A stretch of 64,000 bases of DNA from Microbacterium sp. C7(2022) (lineage in GTDB: Bacteria > Actinomycetota > Actinomycetes > Actinomycetales > Microbacteriaceae), in the NCBI RefSeq assembly GCF_028823665.1, contig NZ_JAPEHV010000004.1:1-64000 (forward strand), in the 5' to 3' direction. How positions within the stretch are numbered: the first letter of the stretch is position 1; every line of letters starts with the position of its first letter. The notes under the pieces are model-generated. The model saw only the letters and a program-made list of their open reading frames with translations, had not been told where the DNA came from and made no database searches. The translations under genes and the position numbers were made by a program. Below, piece by piece: positions 46,481 to 56,722 of the stretch.

Positions 46481-48106
46481 CTAATCGCGAGACATTCCCC
46501 CGGGAATGACGCGTCGCAGCATCGCGACGGCCGGTGCGAGCTCGGGGGCGCGCAGCAGCATCAGCATCGGGACGTACACGACGAGTGCGACCGCGCAGAT
46601 CACGCCGGTGCCGACGGCGCCGAGCAGTTGGCTCGAGACCATCCAGCCCTCCACGCCGCCGGACCACACGAACACCAGCCACCCGGCGATACCGGCGGGA
46701 ATGGCCGCGAGAGTGAATCGGCCGAGCGCCAGCATCCATCTCGACACACCGATGTTGCCGAGGCGGCGGCGCAACAACCACGTGGCCACGATGACCTGCA
46801 CCAGAGTGGCGCACGACTGTCCGAGTGCGACGGCCGAGGCGAGCATCGTGATGTCGATCACGTCACCGACGGCCAAGGCTTCGGCCACCAATGCGGTGAT
46901 CACCACGAGGCTCGCCTGCACGATCGTGAAGAAGAACGGAGTGCGCGTGTCGTCGTACGCGTAGAACGTGCGCTGAATGACGAACAGAACCGCCAACGGG
47001 ATGAGGCTGATCAGGTACGCCCCGAGGAGCCATGCGCTGCTGACGGCCTCGTCGGCCGAGGTCGTGAGGATTCGGGATGCCGGGACCGCCGCGGCCGCGA
47101 CCCCCGCCGTGGCGACGACGACGAAGAGCCCCAGCGTGCGGATGCTCTGCGGAATGTCGCGGCGCACCTCGTCATGGCGGCCGGCCTTCGCGTGCTCGCT
47201 CAGCTGGGTGAAGTAGGGGGTCCCGATCGACAGCACGATGATCGAGTAGGGGAGCATGAACAGCAGCCACGCGTTCCCCGAGGCGAAGTTGGCTGGTCCG
47301 AGGTCGGTCGCGAGGGACAGCACGCGCGACTGGACGATGCCGGCGAGCTGACCCACGATGACCATCAGGAAGGTCCAGCCGGCTAGGCGCCCGATGTGCC
47401 GGAGGCCGATACCGCGCCAGCGAAAGTCGGGGCGAAGGCGCAGCCCGGCGCGGCGCCAGAAAAGCAGCAAGACCAGGGTTTGCGCCACGATTCCGAGTGT
47501 TGCCGTTCCGGCGAGGAGCGCCACCATCTGCGGCGTCCACCCGATCGCCGAGGACTGGCCGCCACCAAAGAGCACGATGAACGCGACGAATCCGACGATC
47601 GACACGACGTTGTTGATGATCGGCGCCCACGTGTAGGGGCCGAACACTCGTCGTGCGTTCAGCGTCTCACCCAGCAGGGCGTACATCCCGTAGAACAGAA
47701 TCTGCGGCAGGCACCAGTAGGCGAATGCGGTTGCGAGGGCGAATTGGTCTGGGCCGAAGCTCGGGGCGTACAGCTGCACGAGCAGCGGGGCGCACGCTGT
47801 CGCCAGGACGGTGACCGCCAGCAGCGCGACGGTGCCGAGCGTCATGAGTTTTGAGATGAACGACTGCCCGCCGTCGGGGTCTCGCGAGGCGCGCACGATC
47901 TGCGGCACGATCACGGCCGCGACGAGGCCGGTCGCGACGATCGCGTAGATGTTGTTCGGCAGTTGGTTGGCGACGCCGAATGCGTCACTCGCCCGGCCGA
48001 TCGAGCCGATCGCGGCGACGAGGACGGCAGATCGTACGAAGCCCGTCAATCGTGAGACAACCGTGCCGGCGCCGATCAGGACGCTTGCGCGCCCGACGCC
48101 GCTCAC
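46481..48106 (-). CDS. murJ: Lipid II flippase MurJ (MviN)
   Basis: A 541-residue integral membrane protein with about 14 transmembrane helices of the MOP exporter superfamily. N-terminal family sequence: ASVLIGAGTVVSRLTGFVRSAVL, then NQLPNNIYAIVATG. It flips lipid II across the membrane for peptidoglycan synthesis. It starts with GTG 48106 overlapping the stop of the DUF6049 gene (GTGA), a pairing typical of actinobacteria. Confidence 0.92.
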   Translation of the reverse strand: MSGVGRASVLIGAGTVVSRLTGFVRSAVLVAAIGSIGRASDAFGVANQLPNNIYAIVATGLVAAVIVPQIVRASRDPDGGQSFISKLMTLGTVALLAVTVLATACAPLLVQLYAPSFGPDQFALATAFAYWCLPQILFYGMYALLGETLNARRVFGPYTWAPIINNVVSIVGFVAFIVLFGGGQSSAIGWTPQMVALLAGTATLGIVAQTLVLLLFWRRAGLRLRPDFRWRGIGLRHIGRLAGWTFLMVIVGQLAGIVQSRVLSLATDLGPANFASGNAWLLFMLPYSIIVLSIGTPYFTQLSEHAKAGRHDEVRRDIPQSIRTLGLFVVVATAGVAAAAVPASRILTTSADEAVSSAWLLGAYLISLIPLAVLFVIQRTFYAYDDTRTPFFFTIVQASLVVITALVAEALAVGDVIDITMLASAVALGQSCATLVQVIVATWLLRRRLGNIGVSRWMLALGRFTLAAIPAGIAGWLVFVWSGGVEGWMVSSQLLGAVGTGVICAVALVVYVPMLMLLRAPELAPAVAMLRRVIPGGMSRD

Positions 48107-50205
48107 TCGTCGCCCTGCCTCTTGGACGCGCGCACACGCAACACGGTGCGCACGACACCCGCCACCAGGAGGCCGCCGACGACGATCGCGAGGGCGGCGA
48201 TTCCCACGGTCTCCCACTCGGCGCGCACGTTGACTTGCACGCTCTCGCTGTCACCGATGGCCACGCTCGACGGACTGCGCAGCTGCAGCTCGAGGGTCAC
48301 TTCGCCGTTGGCGACACGAGCCTGCACGGGTACTTCGACCCGCGTATTACTCGACGCCGTCGCGGTCACCGGGGTGGCACGCTGCACGTCGAGGCGCAGA
48401 TCATCCGGCGCCGTGTAGAGGATCAAGTTGACCGGATAAGGCAGGTCGTTGCGAACCCAGAAGCCCAGGCCCGCCCCCGACCCGAACAGGTTGATCGTGC
48501 TACTGGGCAGGAGGCCCACCGAGTCGAGGGTCTCGGCACTGCCCAGGCGATGCTCTGCAGCGGCAACGTGCCACGCCTCGGTGTCGGCGGTCCACCCGAC
48601 CGACAGCAACTGGAGCAGTTCGGCGCGCTCGGGGCCGGTGATCAGGCTCACGTCGTCGAGGATCGTGGCGAACCGGCCGAGTTCGGCCTCGTCGTCGAGC
48701 ATGTGGGAGACCGTATCGATGCGCTCGGGCGATACTTCGGCGTCGACCACCTGGGCGCGCCGTGCCGATGCATCCGTGAGCTCGGTGAGGTCGGCCTCGA
48801 TGAATCCAGGCGCATCGGTGATCGCGCTGATCGCGGTGCGCAGCGCAACGTGTGAGCGCGAGGCTTCACGCCCCACGGTGACCAGCAGTGGGACGCCCCG
48901 AGTGTCGGCGGCAGCGAGCACGAGGTTCGCGGTCGCCGCGGTGAGATCCGCCGCTCGAAGGGCGCCGCTGCCCTGCAGGGACGCGGACTGCAGATACGTC
49001 GAGACCGTGCTGTCGTAGACGAGTGTTCGTGCGTCGTCGATCCGGGCGCGGGCGCCCACGGTTGCACCGGCCGCGCCGGCGGCGATTTCGTGCGAACTGA
49101 GAACGGTGAACGACGGCTGATCATCGACGGTCAACGCGCCGAGCGTCGACAGCGCGTCGTCGGTGATGGCATCGGGCGCGGGCCAATAGATGTTCTCGAC
49201 GGCGCCGCCGATGTCGGTGAGTGCGTCCGTCGTGGGAAGCGGGGACGCGGCATCCTCTCCCCCGTCTGAAGGCGACGGGGAGGCAGCAGGCGCGTTCGAC
49301 GACGACATGTAGGGCGCGAGCGACCGGGGTGACAGCGGGCGTGACAGACCTGCGGAGAGCTGGACCGCAACATCCGCATCGCCGAACTGCAAAGCGAAGC
49401 GCGAATTCGGCAGTGCGAGCAGCTGGTCGAGCCAGTCGACGGCCGATGCCGGTGCGGCGCTGCCGAGGGCGCGAATCGCCGCAACGATCGCGGGGTCGAT
49501 CGCGAGAATGGCGGGGGTACCGTCGACGGCGCGCAGTTGATTCGTGAGGTCACCCGCCGGTGCCGTGAGTTCTTCGAGCTCGTCGGCGGTGAGCAGGCCG
49601 GATGAGCGCGGCGCAGCGGTGATCGGCACGATGAGACCGACGGATGCCGCATCCGCCGTGTCATCCGGGATGATCATCACGCTGGTCGACGTGACCGTGG
49701 ATGACTCATCCTCGTACGACGCGACCAGCGGGTACACACCCGCCGTCATGTCGGCCAGGGCCGGATCCTCAGCGGGAACGAGGATCCCCTTGGATGCCTC
49801 ACTGTCGGGGTCGACGGAGGAGAGAGTCGCCGTAGCGACCTCGCTCGTCGTCGCGACCGAAGTATCGCCCTCTAGCCACGCCGCGAGAGTCCGTCGATCG
49901 GCGATCTCCTCGGTTCCGACGCTGAGCGAAACGGTGTGGTCCGGGGTGGGGCGCGTCGTGGCGTTCTGCAGAGTGACCGTGACCGTGAGCCCCTCGCCGG
50001 GTGTCACGATGCCATTGCCCACCGGTGACAGGGTGAACGCCGTGGTGCCGATGGGGATCGCCGGCGCGGGGGTCGGCTCGGGAGTCGGGGTGGATGCCGC
50101 GGCCGACGAGGAAAGAAGCGTCGACGTCATGAGGACCGTCGCCAAGAGCGCCGCACCAAGCGCACGGAGGCGGCGGGCGGGCTGAGTTGTCGTGGTCGCG
50201 GTCAT
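48103..50205 (-). CDS. DUF6049-type secreted, membrane-anchored protein
   Basis: A 700-residue envelope protein. A signal peptide spans residues 1 to about 38 (RRLRALGAALLATVLMTSTLLSSSAAAST), followed by a Pro/Thr-rich linker, a long extracellular part with beta-rich sections, and a C-terminal transmembrane helix (about 663 to 685) with a basic cytoplasmic tail (RVRASKRQGDE). It corresponds to the large protein always found beside MurJ in actinobacteria (Rv3909 type). A role in cell-wall assembly with MurJ is inferred from linkage. ATG 50205 places the signal peptide at the true N-terminus; GGAG lies upstream. Confidence 0.8.
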   Translation of the reverse strand: MTATTTTQPARRLRALGAALLATVLMTSTLLSSSAAASTPTPEPTPAPAIPIGTTAFTLSPVGNGIVTPGEGLTVTVTLQNATTRPTPDHTVSLSVGTEEIADRRTLAAWLEGDTSVATTSEVATATLSSVDPDSEASKGILVPAEDPALADMTAGVYPLVASYEDESSTVTSTSVMIIPDDTADAASVGLIVPITAAPRSSGLLTADELEELTAPAGDLTNQLRAVDGTPAILAIDPAIVAAIRALGSAAPASAVDWLDQLLALPNSRFALQFGDADVAVQLSAGLSRPLSPRSLAPYMSSSNAPAASPSPSDGGEDAASPLPTTDALTDIGGAVENIYWPAPDAITDDALSTLGALTVDDQPSFTVLSSHEIAAGAAGATVGARARIDDARTLVYDSTVSTYLQSASLQGSGALRAADLTAATANLVLAAADTRGVPLLVTVGREASRSHVALRTAISAITDAPGFIEADLTELTDASARRAQVVDAEVSPERIDTVSHMLDDEAELGRFATILDDVSLITGPERAELLQLLSVGWTADTEAWHVAAAEHRLGSAETLDSVGLLPSSTINLFGSGAGLGFWVRNDLPYPVNLILYTAPDDLRLDVQRATPVTATASSNTRVEVPVQARVANGEVTLELQLRSPSSVAIGDSESVQVNVRAEWETVGIAALAIVVGGLLVAGVVRTVLRVRASKRQGDE

Positions 50206-50313
50206 GCTGTGGTTCGCTCCTGTGCGATAGGGGACCGCACGATCGACTGCGATTCTACGTTGACGAACCTCGGAGCCTCCCCAGCGCACCGCCGCGGACG
50301 GTTGAATGGAGTC

Positions 50314-51843
50314 ATGTTGCCCGAACCTGACTCTCGGATCGCCAGCGCCCTCGCGACCGATCTCGCCACCGCTGGATTCACCTCGGAGGGGGTTCGCGAC
50401 GCGTGGGGTGCCGCCGCCGATGACGCGATTGCGCGGGGGCTGCGTCGCCCCGCCGATCGCGCACTCGACGGGCGAGAGGATGCCCTGGCGACGCTGGCGC
50501 GACTGTTCGTGCTGGGGATGCCGCAATCCGTTGAGCGTGTGAACGCTGCGCTGCCCCGCGCGGGCGCCGGGGGCGTCGTTTCCCTGGGCCTCGCAGCGAT
50601 CGACGACGATGTCGTGATACCTCAGGCGGTCGTGCGGCCCCAAACCTACGAAGACTCACACGGCACACGCGAGTGGTGGATTGCGAGCGACCTCGACGAG
50701 GCGGCGCTGGGCGGCCCCCTCCCCGAGGACCATGTGCTCGGTGTGGGCGGCGCGTCACTCACGCTGGCGGCCCTTCAGTTGCCCACCCCGGCGCTCCGCG
50801 CGCTCGACATCGGGGCTGGGTGTGGCATCCAGGCCCTGCGGGCTCGCAGGAGCGCGGCGAGTGTGGTGGCGACGGACATCTCGGCTCGAGCGCTGTGGTT
50901 CACGCGCCTCAATGCCGTCCTGAACGGAGTCGACAGCATCGACACTCGGCTTGGCAGCCTGTTCGGGCCGGTGGCGGGTGAACAGTTCGATCGCATCGTG
51001 TCGAATCCGCCGTTCGTGATCACGCCGCGGCACGGCGACGTGCCGGCGTACGAGTATCGCGATGGCGGAATGGTCGGCGACGACTTGGTCGCGGCCTTCG
51101 TTCGCGGCGTGGGTGCACACCTCGAGCCGGGCGGTGTGGCGCAACTCTTGGGAAATTGGGAGACGCGCGACGGGATCGACGGCCTCGATCGGGTGCGCGC
51201 ATGGGTCGAATCCTCGGATATTCCGCTCGAGGCATGGATCGTCGAAAGGGAGAGTCTCGACCCGCTGTCCTACGCCGAATTGTGGGTACGTGACGGCGGA
51301 ACTCTGCCCGGTACCGAGCGATTCGCCCGACTGATCGACGCGTGGCTCGACGACTTCACCGAGCGCACGGTCACGGCCGTGGGCTTCGGCTACATCCTGC
51401 TGCGGCGTCCGATCGACGGTGCTCCCACGCTCCAGCGATACGAGAAACTTCACCACGCGCTCGGCAGCGACAACCTCGGCGGGCATCTCGCTGAGGCGCT
51501 CGCGGCGCACGACCACATGGCCTCGCTCGACGACGCGGCGGTTGCGGCATCCATATTCCGCGTTGCCCCGGACGTCACCGAGGCGCGTCACCACCTGCCC
51601 GGGGCGGAGGACCCCACGGTGATCGAACTGCGCCAAGGCGGCGGCTTCGCTCGTTCACTGGGCGTTGACCCGGGACTGGCGGCGCTCGTGGGCGCGTGCG
51701 ACGGAGACCTCGAGGTCGGTGTGCTGATCGACGCGATCGCCCAGTTGATGGAGGTGGATGCCGCGGCCTTGCGCGCCGATCTCATCCCCCGAGTACGAGA
51801 GCTGGCGTTCACGGGGTTCCTCACTCTGGTGGGCGAGCGCTGA
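50314..51843 (+). CDS. Class I SAM-dependent methyltransferase (MTS-like)
   Basis: A 509-residue protein with a Rossmann methyltransferase domain in the middle. AdoMet motif LDIGAGCGIQALRARR is at about residues 164 to 179, and the NPPFV motif of N6-adenine or glutamine methylases (RsmC/PrmC-like MTS domain) near 231. The N-terminal 140 residues and the C-terminal 150 residues are extra helical domains. Likely target: rRNA or a ribosomal protein, but not provable. ATG 50314 is supported by GGAG. Divergent from the DUF6049 gene, it sits where other actinobacteria often have a MutT4 Nudix gene. Confidence 0.75.
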   Translation: MLPEPDSRIASALATDLATAGFTSEGVRDAWGAAADDAIARGLRRPADRALDGREDALATLARLFVLGMPQSVERVNAALPRAGAGGVVSLGLAAIDDDVVIPQAVVRPQTYEDSHGTREWWIASDLDEAALGGPLPEDHVLGVGGASLTLAALQLPTPALRALDIGAGCGIQALRARRSAASVVATDISARALWFTRLNAVLNGVDSIDTRLGSLFGPVAGEQFDRIVSNPPFVITPRHGDVPAYEYRDGGMVGDDLVAAFVRGVGAHLEPGGVAQLLGNWETRDGIDGLDRVRAWVESSDIPLEAWIVERESLDPLSYAELWVRDGGTLPGTERFARLIDAWLDDFTERTVTAVGFGYILLRRPIDGAPTLQRYEKLHHALGSDNLGGHLAEALAAHDHMASLDDAAVAASIFRVAPDVTEARHHLPGAEDPTVIELRQGGGFARSLGVDPGLAALVGACDGDLEVGVLIDAIAQLMEVDAAALRADLIPRVRELAFTGFLTLVGER

Positions 51844-51864
51844 CCCCTCGGTAGGCTGGTACTC

Positions 51865-53292
51865 ATGCTCAACATGGCCGAGGGCGTGGCGCGCCTCGGC
51901 GCGCTCGCCGAGTCTCCGATCGTTTCGACGCTCGCCCAGGCGTTCGCCGATGCCGGGTTCGACCTGGCTATCGTTGGCGGCCCGGTGCGCGACGCGCTGC
52001 TCGGGCGCTCGACGAACGATCTGGACTTCACCACCGACGCGCGCCCCGACGACATCCTGCGTGTGGTGAAACCCGTCAGCAGCATCCAGTGGGACATCGG
52101 CCGCGCGTTCGGCACGATCGGCGCGCGCGTGCAGGGTGAACAGGTCGAAATCACGACGTACCGCGCCGACAGCTACGACGGTGTCACGCGCAAACCCACG
52201 GTCGAGTTCGGCGACACGCTCGAGGGCGATCTGATCCGGCGCGACTTCACCGTCAACGCGATGGCGCTGCGGGTTCCTTCGCGCACGCTGGTCGACCCGA
52301 CCGGTGGTGTCGAAGACCTCGTCGCCCAGCGCTTGCGGACGCCCACCGATCCTCGCGTGAGCTTCGGAGATGACCCCTTGCGCATGCTGCGCGGCGCGCG
52401 ATTCTCGTCGCAGCTCGGCTTCGACATCGACCCCGCCACGCTCGAGGCGATGGGTGAACTGCGTCAGACGCTCGAGATCGTGAGCCCCGAGCGGGTGCAG
52501 GGCGAACTCGTGAAGCTGCTCCAGAGCGACGACCCGGTTCGCGGCATCCGCACCCTGGTCGAGACCGGGCTCATGAACGAGTTCCTCCCCGAAGTCCCCT
52601 CCCTGCGCCTCGAGGTCGACGAGCACCACCACCACAAGGACGTCTACGAGCACTCCCTCACGGTGCTGCAGCAGGCGATCGACCTTCACGCGCAGCGCAG
52701 CCCCGAGGCAGTCCCCGACCTGCCGCTGCGGCTTGCTGCGCTGCTGCACGACATCGGCAAGCCCGCGACCCGGCGACTCGAGTCCGGCGGCGGCGTGACG
52801 TTCTATCACCACGACGTCAAGGGCGCACGCCTGGCGCGCAAGCGCCTGCAGGCACTGCGGTTCGATACCGACACGATCAAGACCGTGACCCGACTGATCG
52901 AGTTGCACCTGCGCTTCTTCGGCTACGCCGAGGGCGCGTGGACCGACTCGGCCGTGCGGCGCTACGTGCGCGATGCCGGCGACGAGCTCGAGCGCCTACA
53001 CATCCTCACGCGCGCCGACGTCACGACCCGCAATGCGCGAAAGGCCCGACGCCTGGCGAGCGCGTACGACGACATCGAGCGGCGCATTGTCGCGCTCGCC
53101 GAGGCCGAAGAGCTCGACGCCATCCGCCCCGAACTCGACGGCAACCGGATTCAGGAGGTGCTCGGCATCTCACCGGGCCGCGAGGTCGGTGAGGCGTACA
53201 AGTTCTTGCTCGAGCTGCGGCTCGACGAAGGCGTGCTGGGTGAAGACGAAGCCGAGCGCCGATTGCGGGAATGGTGGGAGAATCGGGGGTAG
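51865..53292 (+). CDS. cca: CCA tRNA nucleotidyltransferase
   Basis: A 475-residue class II nucleotidyltransferase (PcnA/Cca-like). The head domain has GGPVRDALLGRSTNDLDFTT with the metal-binding DLD. A neck region follows, then an HD domain with HSLTVLQ and LLHDIGKPATRR. Most actinobacteria encode CCA addition this way because many tRNA genes, including the two here, lack CCA. It is 21 nt after the methyltransferase. Confidence 0.93.
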   Translation: MLNMAEGVARLGALAESPIVSTLAQAFADAGFDLAIVGGPVRDALLGRSTNDLDFTTDARPDDILRVVKPVSSIQWDIGRAFGTIGARVQGEQVEITTYRADSYDGVTRKPTVEFGDTLEGDLIRRDFTVNAMALRVPSRTLVDPTGGVEDLVAQRLRTPTDPRVSFGDDPLRMLRGARFSSQLGFDIDPATLEAMGELRQTLEIVSPERVQGELVKLLQSDDPVRGIRTLVETGLMNEFLPEVPSLRLEVDEHHHHKDVYEHSLTVLQQAIDLHAQRSPEAVPDLPLRLAALLHDIGKPATRRLESGGGVTFYHHDVKGARLARKRLQALRFDTDTIKTVTRLIELHLRFFGYAEGAWTDSAVRRYVRDAGDELERLHILTRADVTTRNARKARRLASAYDDIERRIVALAEAEELDAIRPELDGNRIQEVLGISPGREVGEAYKFLLELRLDEGVLGEDEAERRLREWWENRG

Positions 53293-53323
53293 ATCCGCTC
53301 CACCGATGCTGATCGGAGCCCGT

Positions 53324-54655
53324 ATGTCTTCGCCGTGGTCGTCGAGACGTGAGGTGACACCTGAGTCCTCGCGTTTGCTGATCGAGCGCGCGCACGAAGA
53401 ACTCGTGGCGGGCAACACCCACGATCAGCGATTGGGTGACGTGCGACCCCTCGTGCGGGACTCATGGCGCCGCGCGCTAGATTCCCTCGTCGGCGCCGAA
53501 GGGCTTCCCCCCCTCGACCTGACGGCGGCCGAGCTTGACGAGTACCGGCGCACCCACCCCTTGTCGGGCGTGATCGACATGGTGCGCGGGCTGCTGCTGC
53601 CGGGTGACGCGCTCGATTCGGGCGTGGTCGTCGCGGTCGGGGACGCCGCCGGTCGCTTGTTGTTCGTCGAAGGTGACCGCGCGATCCGCTCACTCACGGG
53701 CGAAATGGGCTTCGTGGCGGGCGCGAACTGGTCCGAAACGTCGGTGGGCACCTCGGCTCCGGGCACGGCCCTCGCTCTGGATCGTTCGGTGCAGATTCGC
53801 GGGGCCGAACACTTCAACCGGCTCGTGCACCCGTGGTCGTGCACGGCGGCCCCGGTGCACGACCCCGAAACTCGGCGCTTGCTGGGGGTGATCGATGTCA
53901 CCGGAGGCGACCCGGCCGTCACGCCGCAGGCGCAGATGTTGGTGGATGCCACCGCCCGCGCCGTCGAAGGGGAATTGCTCGTCACGCGCCTGCGCGAGCG
54001 CGCCGAACCCGTGCGTCGACCATCGCGCTCTCGCACCCAGGCGCCGCGCCGCGAGACCACGCGCGCGACGTTGCGCGTCCTCGGCCGCGACCGAGGGATG
54101 CTCGAGATCGCCGATGACACCTCCGAAACGCTGCTCGAAGTCGGGCCGCGTCATGCCGAACTGCTGTTGATGCTCGCGACGCACCGCCAGGGCCTGTCAG
54201 CAGAGCGGCTCGGTGAACTCGTGTACGGGGAGGGCGAAGCATCCGTCACCCTGCGCGCCGAAATGGTGCGACTGCGCAAGGTGCTCGAAAAGCGCGCGCC
54301 CGCACTCGTGCCTGCATCGCGCCCGTACCGGTTGAACATCGACCTCGAGACCGACGCCCATCACGTGCTGTCGCTCCTCGATCGGGGTGCCCATCGCGTC
54401 GCGCTCGCGGCGTATCGCGGCGACGCTCTGCCGGATTCCGTCGCCCCCGGTGTCGAGGAGTTTCGCGCCTCGGTGCGCTCGACACTGCGCGACGCGCTGA
54501 TGGCAGAGGCATCGATCGAGGTGCTGCTGGCATTCGCCGATACCGAGGTCGGCTCCGAAGACGTCGACCTGTTGCACCTGTGCCTGTCGATGCTGCCGCA
54601 GCGGTCGCCGCGCCGCGCAGGGCTGGTCACCCGTATCGAGCGCCTCGAGGGCTGA
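53324..54655 (+). CDS. GAF-domain transcriptional regulator of the aldehyde genes
   Basis: A 443-residue regulator. The N-terminal 60 residues resemble the start of AcoR-type proteins ([14 protein letters not shown]). A GAF sensor domain spans about 70 to 200 ([48 protein letters not shown]). The C-terminal 150 residues include a winged-helix output domain of OmpR/SARP type ([21 protein letters not shown]). Unlike AcoR it lacks a sigma-54 AAA module. ATG 53324 follows GGAG; ATG 53306 is an alternative. It likely binds the palindrome upstream of the aldehyde dehydrogenase gene. Confidence 0.75.
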   Translation: MSSPWSSRREVTPESSRLLIERAHEELVAGNTHDQRLGDVRPLVRDSWRRALDSLVGAEGLPPLDLTAAELDEYRRTHPLSGVIDMVRGLLLPGDALDSGVVVAVGDAAGRLLFVEGDRAIRSLTGEMGFVAGANWSETSVGTSAPGTALALDRSVQIRGAEHFNRLVHPWSCTAAPVHDPETRRLLGVIDVTGGDPAVTPQAQMLVDATARAVEGELLVTRLRERAEPVRRPSRSRTQAPRRETTRATLRVLGRDRGMLEIADDTSETLLEVGPRHAELLLMLATHRQGLSAERLGELVYGEGEASVTLRAEMVRLRKVLEKRAPALVPASRPYRLNIDLETDAHHVLSLLDRGAHRVALAAYRGDALPDSVAPGVEEFRASVRSTLRDALMAEASIEVLLAFADTEVGSEDVDLLHLCLSMLPQRSPRRAGLVTRIERLEG

Positions 54656-54670
54656 GCCTCACAGACCTGG

Positions 54671-54694
54671 GTGCAACTTCGTGCAACGTTGCGC
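54671..54694 (+). promoter_or_regulatory. Operator palindrome upstream of the aldehyde dehydrogenase
   Basis: GTGCAACGTTGCGC (54681-54694) is a near-perfect palindrome, and an additional half-site GTGCAAC lies 10 bp upstream (54671-54677). The group sits about 60 to 80 bp before the aldehyde dehydrogenase start, in the only spacer between it and the GAF regulator gene. Confidence 0.6.
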
Positions 54695-54752
54695 GACCTA
54701 CCGTCGACTCATCGCGACACGGACGTCGCGCATACGTCGAAGGAGACCAGCA

Positions 54753-56303
54753 ATGACCATCGTCGAAGAAGGCGTCTCGAGCGTCTACGCCGCCCCCAAC
54801 ACTCGCGGAGCCGTCGCCGACTACCGCTCACGCTACGGCCACTACATCGGCGGCGAATGGGTCGAACCCATCGAGGGCCAGTACTTCGAGAACATCTCCC
54901 CCGTGAACGGCAAGCCGTTCTGCGAGGTCGGGCGCGGCACGGTCGAAGACATCGACCGCGCTGTCGACGTCGCGTGGCAGGCATTCGAGTCGTGGAAGCG
55001 CACCACGCCGGCCGAGCGCTCGGTGATCCTCAACAAGATCGCCGACCGGATCGAGGCGAACCTCGAAGCCATCGCGGTGGCCGAAACGTGGGACAACGGC
55101 AAGCCCGTGCGCGAGACCCTCGCCGCCGACATCCCGCTCGTGGTCGACCACTTCCGTTACTTCGCCGGAGTGCTGCGGGCACAAGAGGGGTCCCTCAGCC
55201 AGCTCGACGAAGACACCGTGGCGTACCACTTCCACGAGCCCCTCGGAGTGGTCGGGCAGATCATCCCGTGGAACTTCCCGATCCTGATGGCCACGTGGAA
55301 GCTCGCCCCCGCTCTTGCCGCCGGAAACTGCGTGGTGCTCAAGCCGGCAGAGCAGACACCGGCATCCATTCTCTTCCTGTTCGACATCATCGGAGACCTG
55401 CTGCCGGCCGGAGTGGTCAACATCGTCAACGGCTTCGGTATCGAAGCCGGCGCACCGCTGGCCTCGCACAAGCGCATCCGCAAGATCGCGTTCACGGGTG
55501 AGACCACGACCGGGCGTCTCATCATGCAGTACGCGTCGCAGAACCTCATTCCGGTCACCCTCGAACTCGGGGGCAAGAGCGCGAACGTCTTCTTCGACGA
55601 CGTCGCCCGCGACACCGGTGACGACTACTACGACAAGGCGCTCGAAGGCTTCACGTTCTTCGCGCTCAACGGCGGCGAGGTGTGCACGTGTCCGTCGCGC
55701 GCACTCATCCAGCGCTCGATCTACGACCGGTTCCTCGGCGACGGCCTCGAGCGCGTCGGCAAGATCGTGCAGGGCAACCCGCTCGACCCGGCGACCATGC
55801 TGGGCGCGCAAGCGTCGAACGACCAGCTCGAGAAGATCCTCAGCTACATCGACATCGGCAAGGCGGGCGGCGCGAAGCTCCTCACCGGCGGCGAGCGGGT
55901 CGACCTCGGCGGCGACCTGAGCGAGGGCTTCTACGTGCAGCCGACGGTGTTCGAGGGCACGAACGACATGCGCATCTTCCAGGAGGAGATTTTCGGGCCC
56001 GTCGTTTCGGTGACGAGCTTCGACGACTTCGACGACGCCATCTCGATCGCCAACGACACGCTCTACGGCCTGGGTGCCGGCGTATGGAGCCGCTCGGGCG
56101 ACACCGCCTACCGCGCCGGTCGCGCAATTGAAGCCGGTCGCGTGTGGACGAACACGTACCACCAGTACCCCGCGCACGCCGCGTTCGGCGGGTACAAGCA
56201 GTCCGGCATCGGTCGCGAGAACCACCTCAAGATGCTCGACCACTACCAGCAGACGAAGAACTTGCTCGTCTCGTACGCCGATGGCGCGATGGGCTTCTTC
56301 TAA
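54753..56303 (+). CDS. NAD-dependent aldehyde dehydrogenase
   Basis: A 516-residue ALDH-superfamily enzyme oxidising an aldehyde (probably acetaldehyde) to the acid. The NAD-binding GETTTGR segment, catalytic Glu in LELGGKS and catalytic Cys in [10 protein letters not shown] are all present. The preceding [21 protein letters not shown] is the family signature. The AAGGAGA at 54740 supports ATG 54753. It is followed by a DUF779 gene, a well-known companion, and preceded by its probable regulator. Confidence 0.93.
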   Translation: MTIVEEGVSSVYAAPNTRGAVADYRSRYGHYIGGEWVEPIEGQYFENISPVNGKPFCEVGRGTVEDIDRAVDVAWQAFESWKRTTPAERSVILNKIADRIEANLEAIAVAETWDNGKPVRETLAADIPLVVDHFRYFAGVLRAQEGSLSQLDEDTVAYHFHEPLGVVGQIIPWNFPILMATWKLAPALAAGNCVVLKPAEQTPASILFLFDIIGDLLPAGVVNIVNGFGIEAGAPLASHKRIRKIAFTGETTTGRLIMQYASQNLIPVTLELGGKSANVFFDDVARDTGDDYYDKALEGFTFFALNGGEVCTCPSRALIQRSIYDRFLGDGLERVGKIVQGNPLDPATMLGAQASNDQLEKILSYIDIGKAGGAKLLTGGERVDLGGDLSEGFYVQPTVFEGTNDMRIFQEEIFGPVVSVTSFDDFDDAISIANDTLYGLGAGVWSRSGDTAYRAGRAIEAGRVWTNTYHQYPAHAAFGGYKQSGIGRENHLKMLDHYQQTKNLLVSYADGAMGFF

Positions 56304-56307
56304 GCCG

Positions 56308-56694
56308 ATGAGCACCGAGTTCAGCAGGGTGGCTGTGACGGATGCCGCAGCCGCCCTGCTGCGCGATCTCACCGCTCAGCACGGGCCCCTGATGTTCCAT
56401 CAGTCGGGCGGATGCTGCGATGGATCGGCGCCGATGTGCTACCCGGTGGGGATGTTCCTCACCGGGCCGTCGGACGTGCACCTGGGGTCACTCGAGGTCG
56501 GTCTGGACGACCCGATCGAGGTGTTCATCTCGCAGGCGCAGTTCGAGTACTGGAAGTACACCCACATCACCATCGACGTGGTTCCCGGCCGCGGGGCCGG
56601 GTTCAGTGTCGAGGGTCCGACCGGCAACCGGTTCATCATTCGGTCGCGCATGCTCGAGGAGGCTGAACTCGACGCGTTCGGGTTGACCGCCTAG
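56308..56694 (+). CDS. DUF779 protein
   Basis: A 128-residue protein of the DUF779 family with the conserved Cys cluster QSGGCCDGSAPMCYP (about residues 32 to 46) and the VFISQAQFEYWKYTH segment. Such proteins are almost always encoded next to acetaldehyde- or aldehyde-dehydrogenase genes; the Cys residues suggest metal or thiol chemistry. It begins 4 nt after the dehydrogenase stop. Precise role unknown. Confidence 0.85.
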   Translation: MSTEFSRVAVTDAAAALLRDLTAQHGPLMFHQSGGCCDGSAPMCYPVGMFLTGPSDVHLGSLEVGLDDPIEVFISQAQFEYWKYTHITIDVVPGRGAGFSVEGPTGNRFIIRSRMLEEAELDAFGLTA

Positions 56695-56722
56695 CGTGGA
56701 GGGCAGTCAACGAAGGAGCGCG

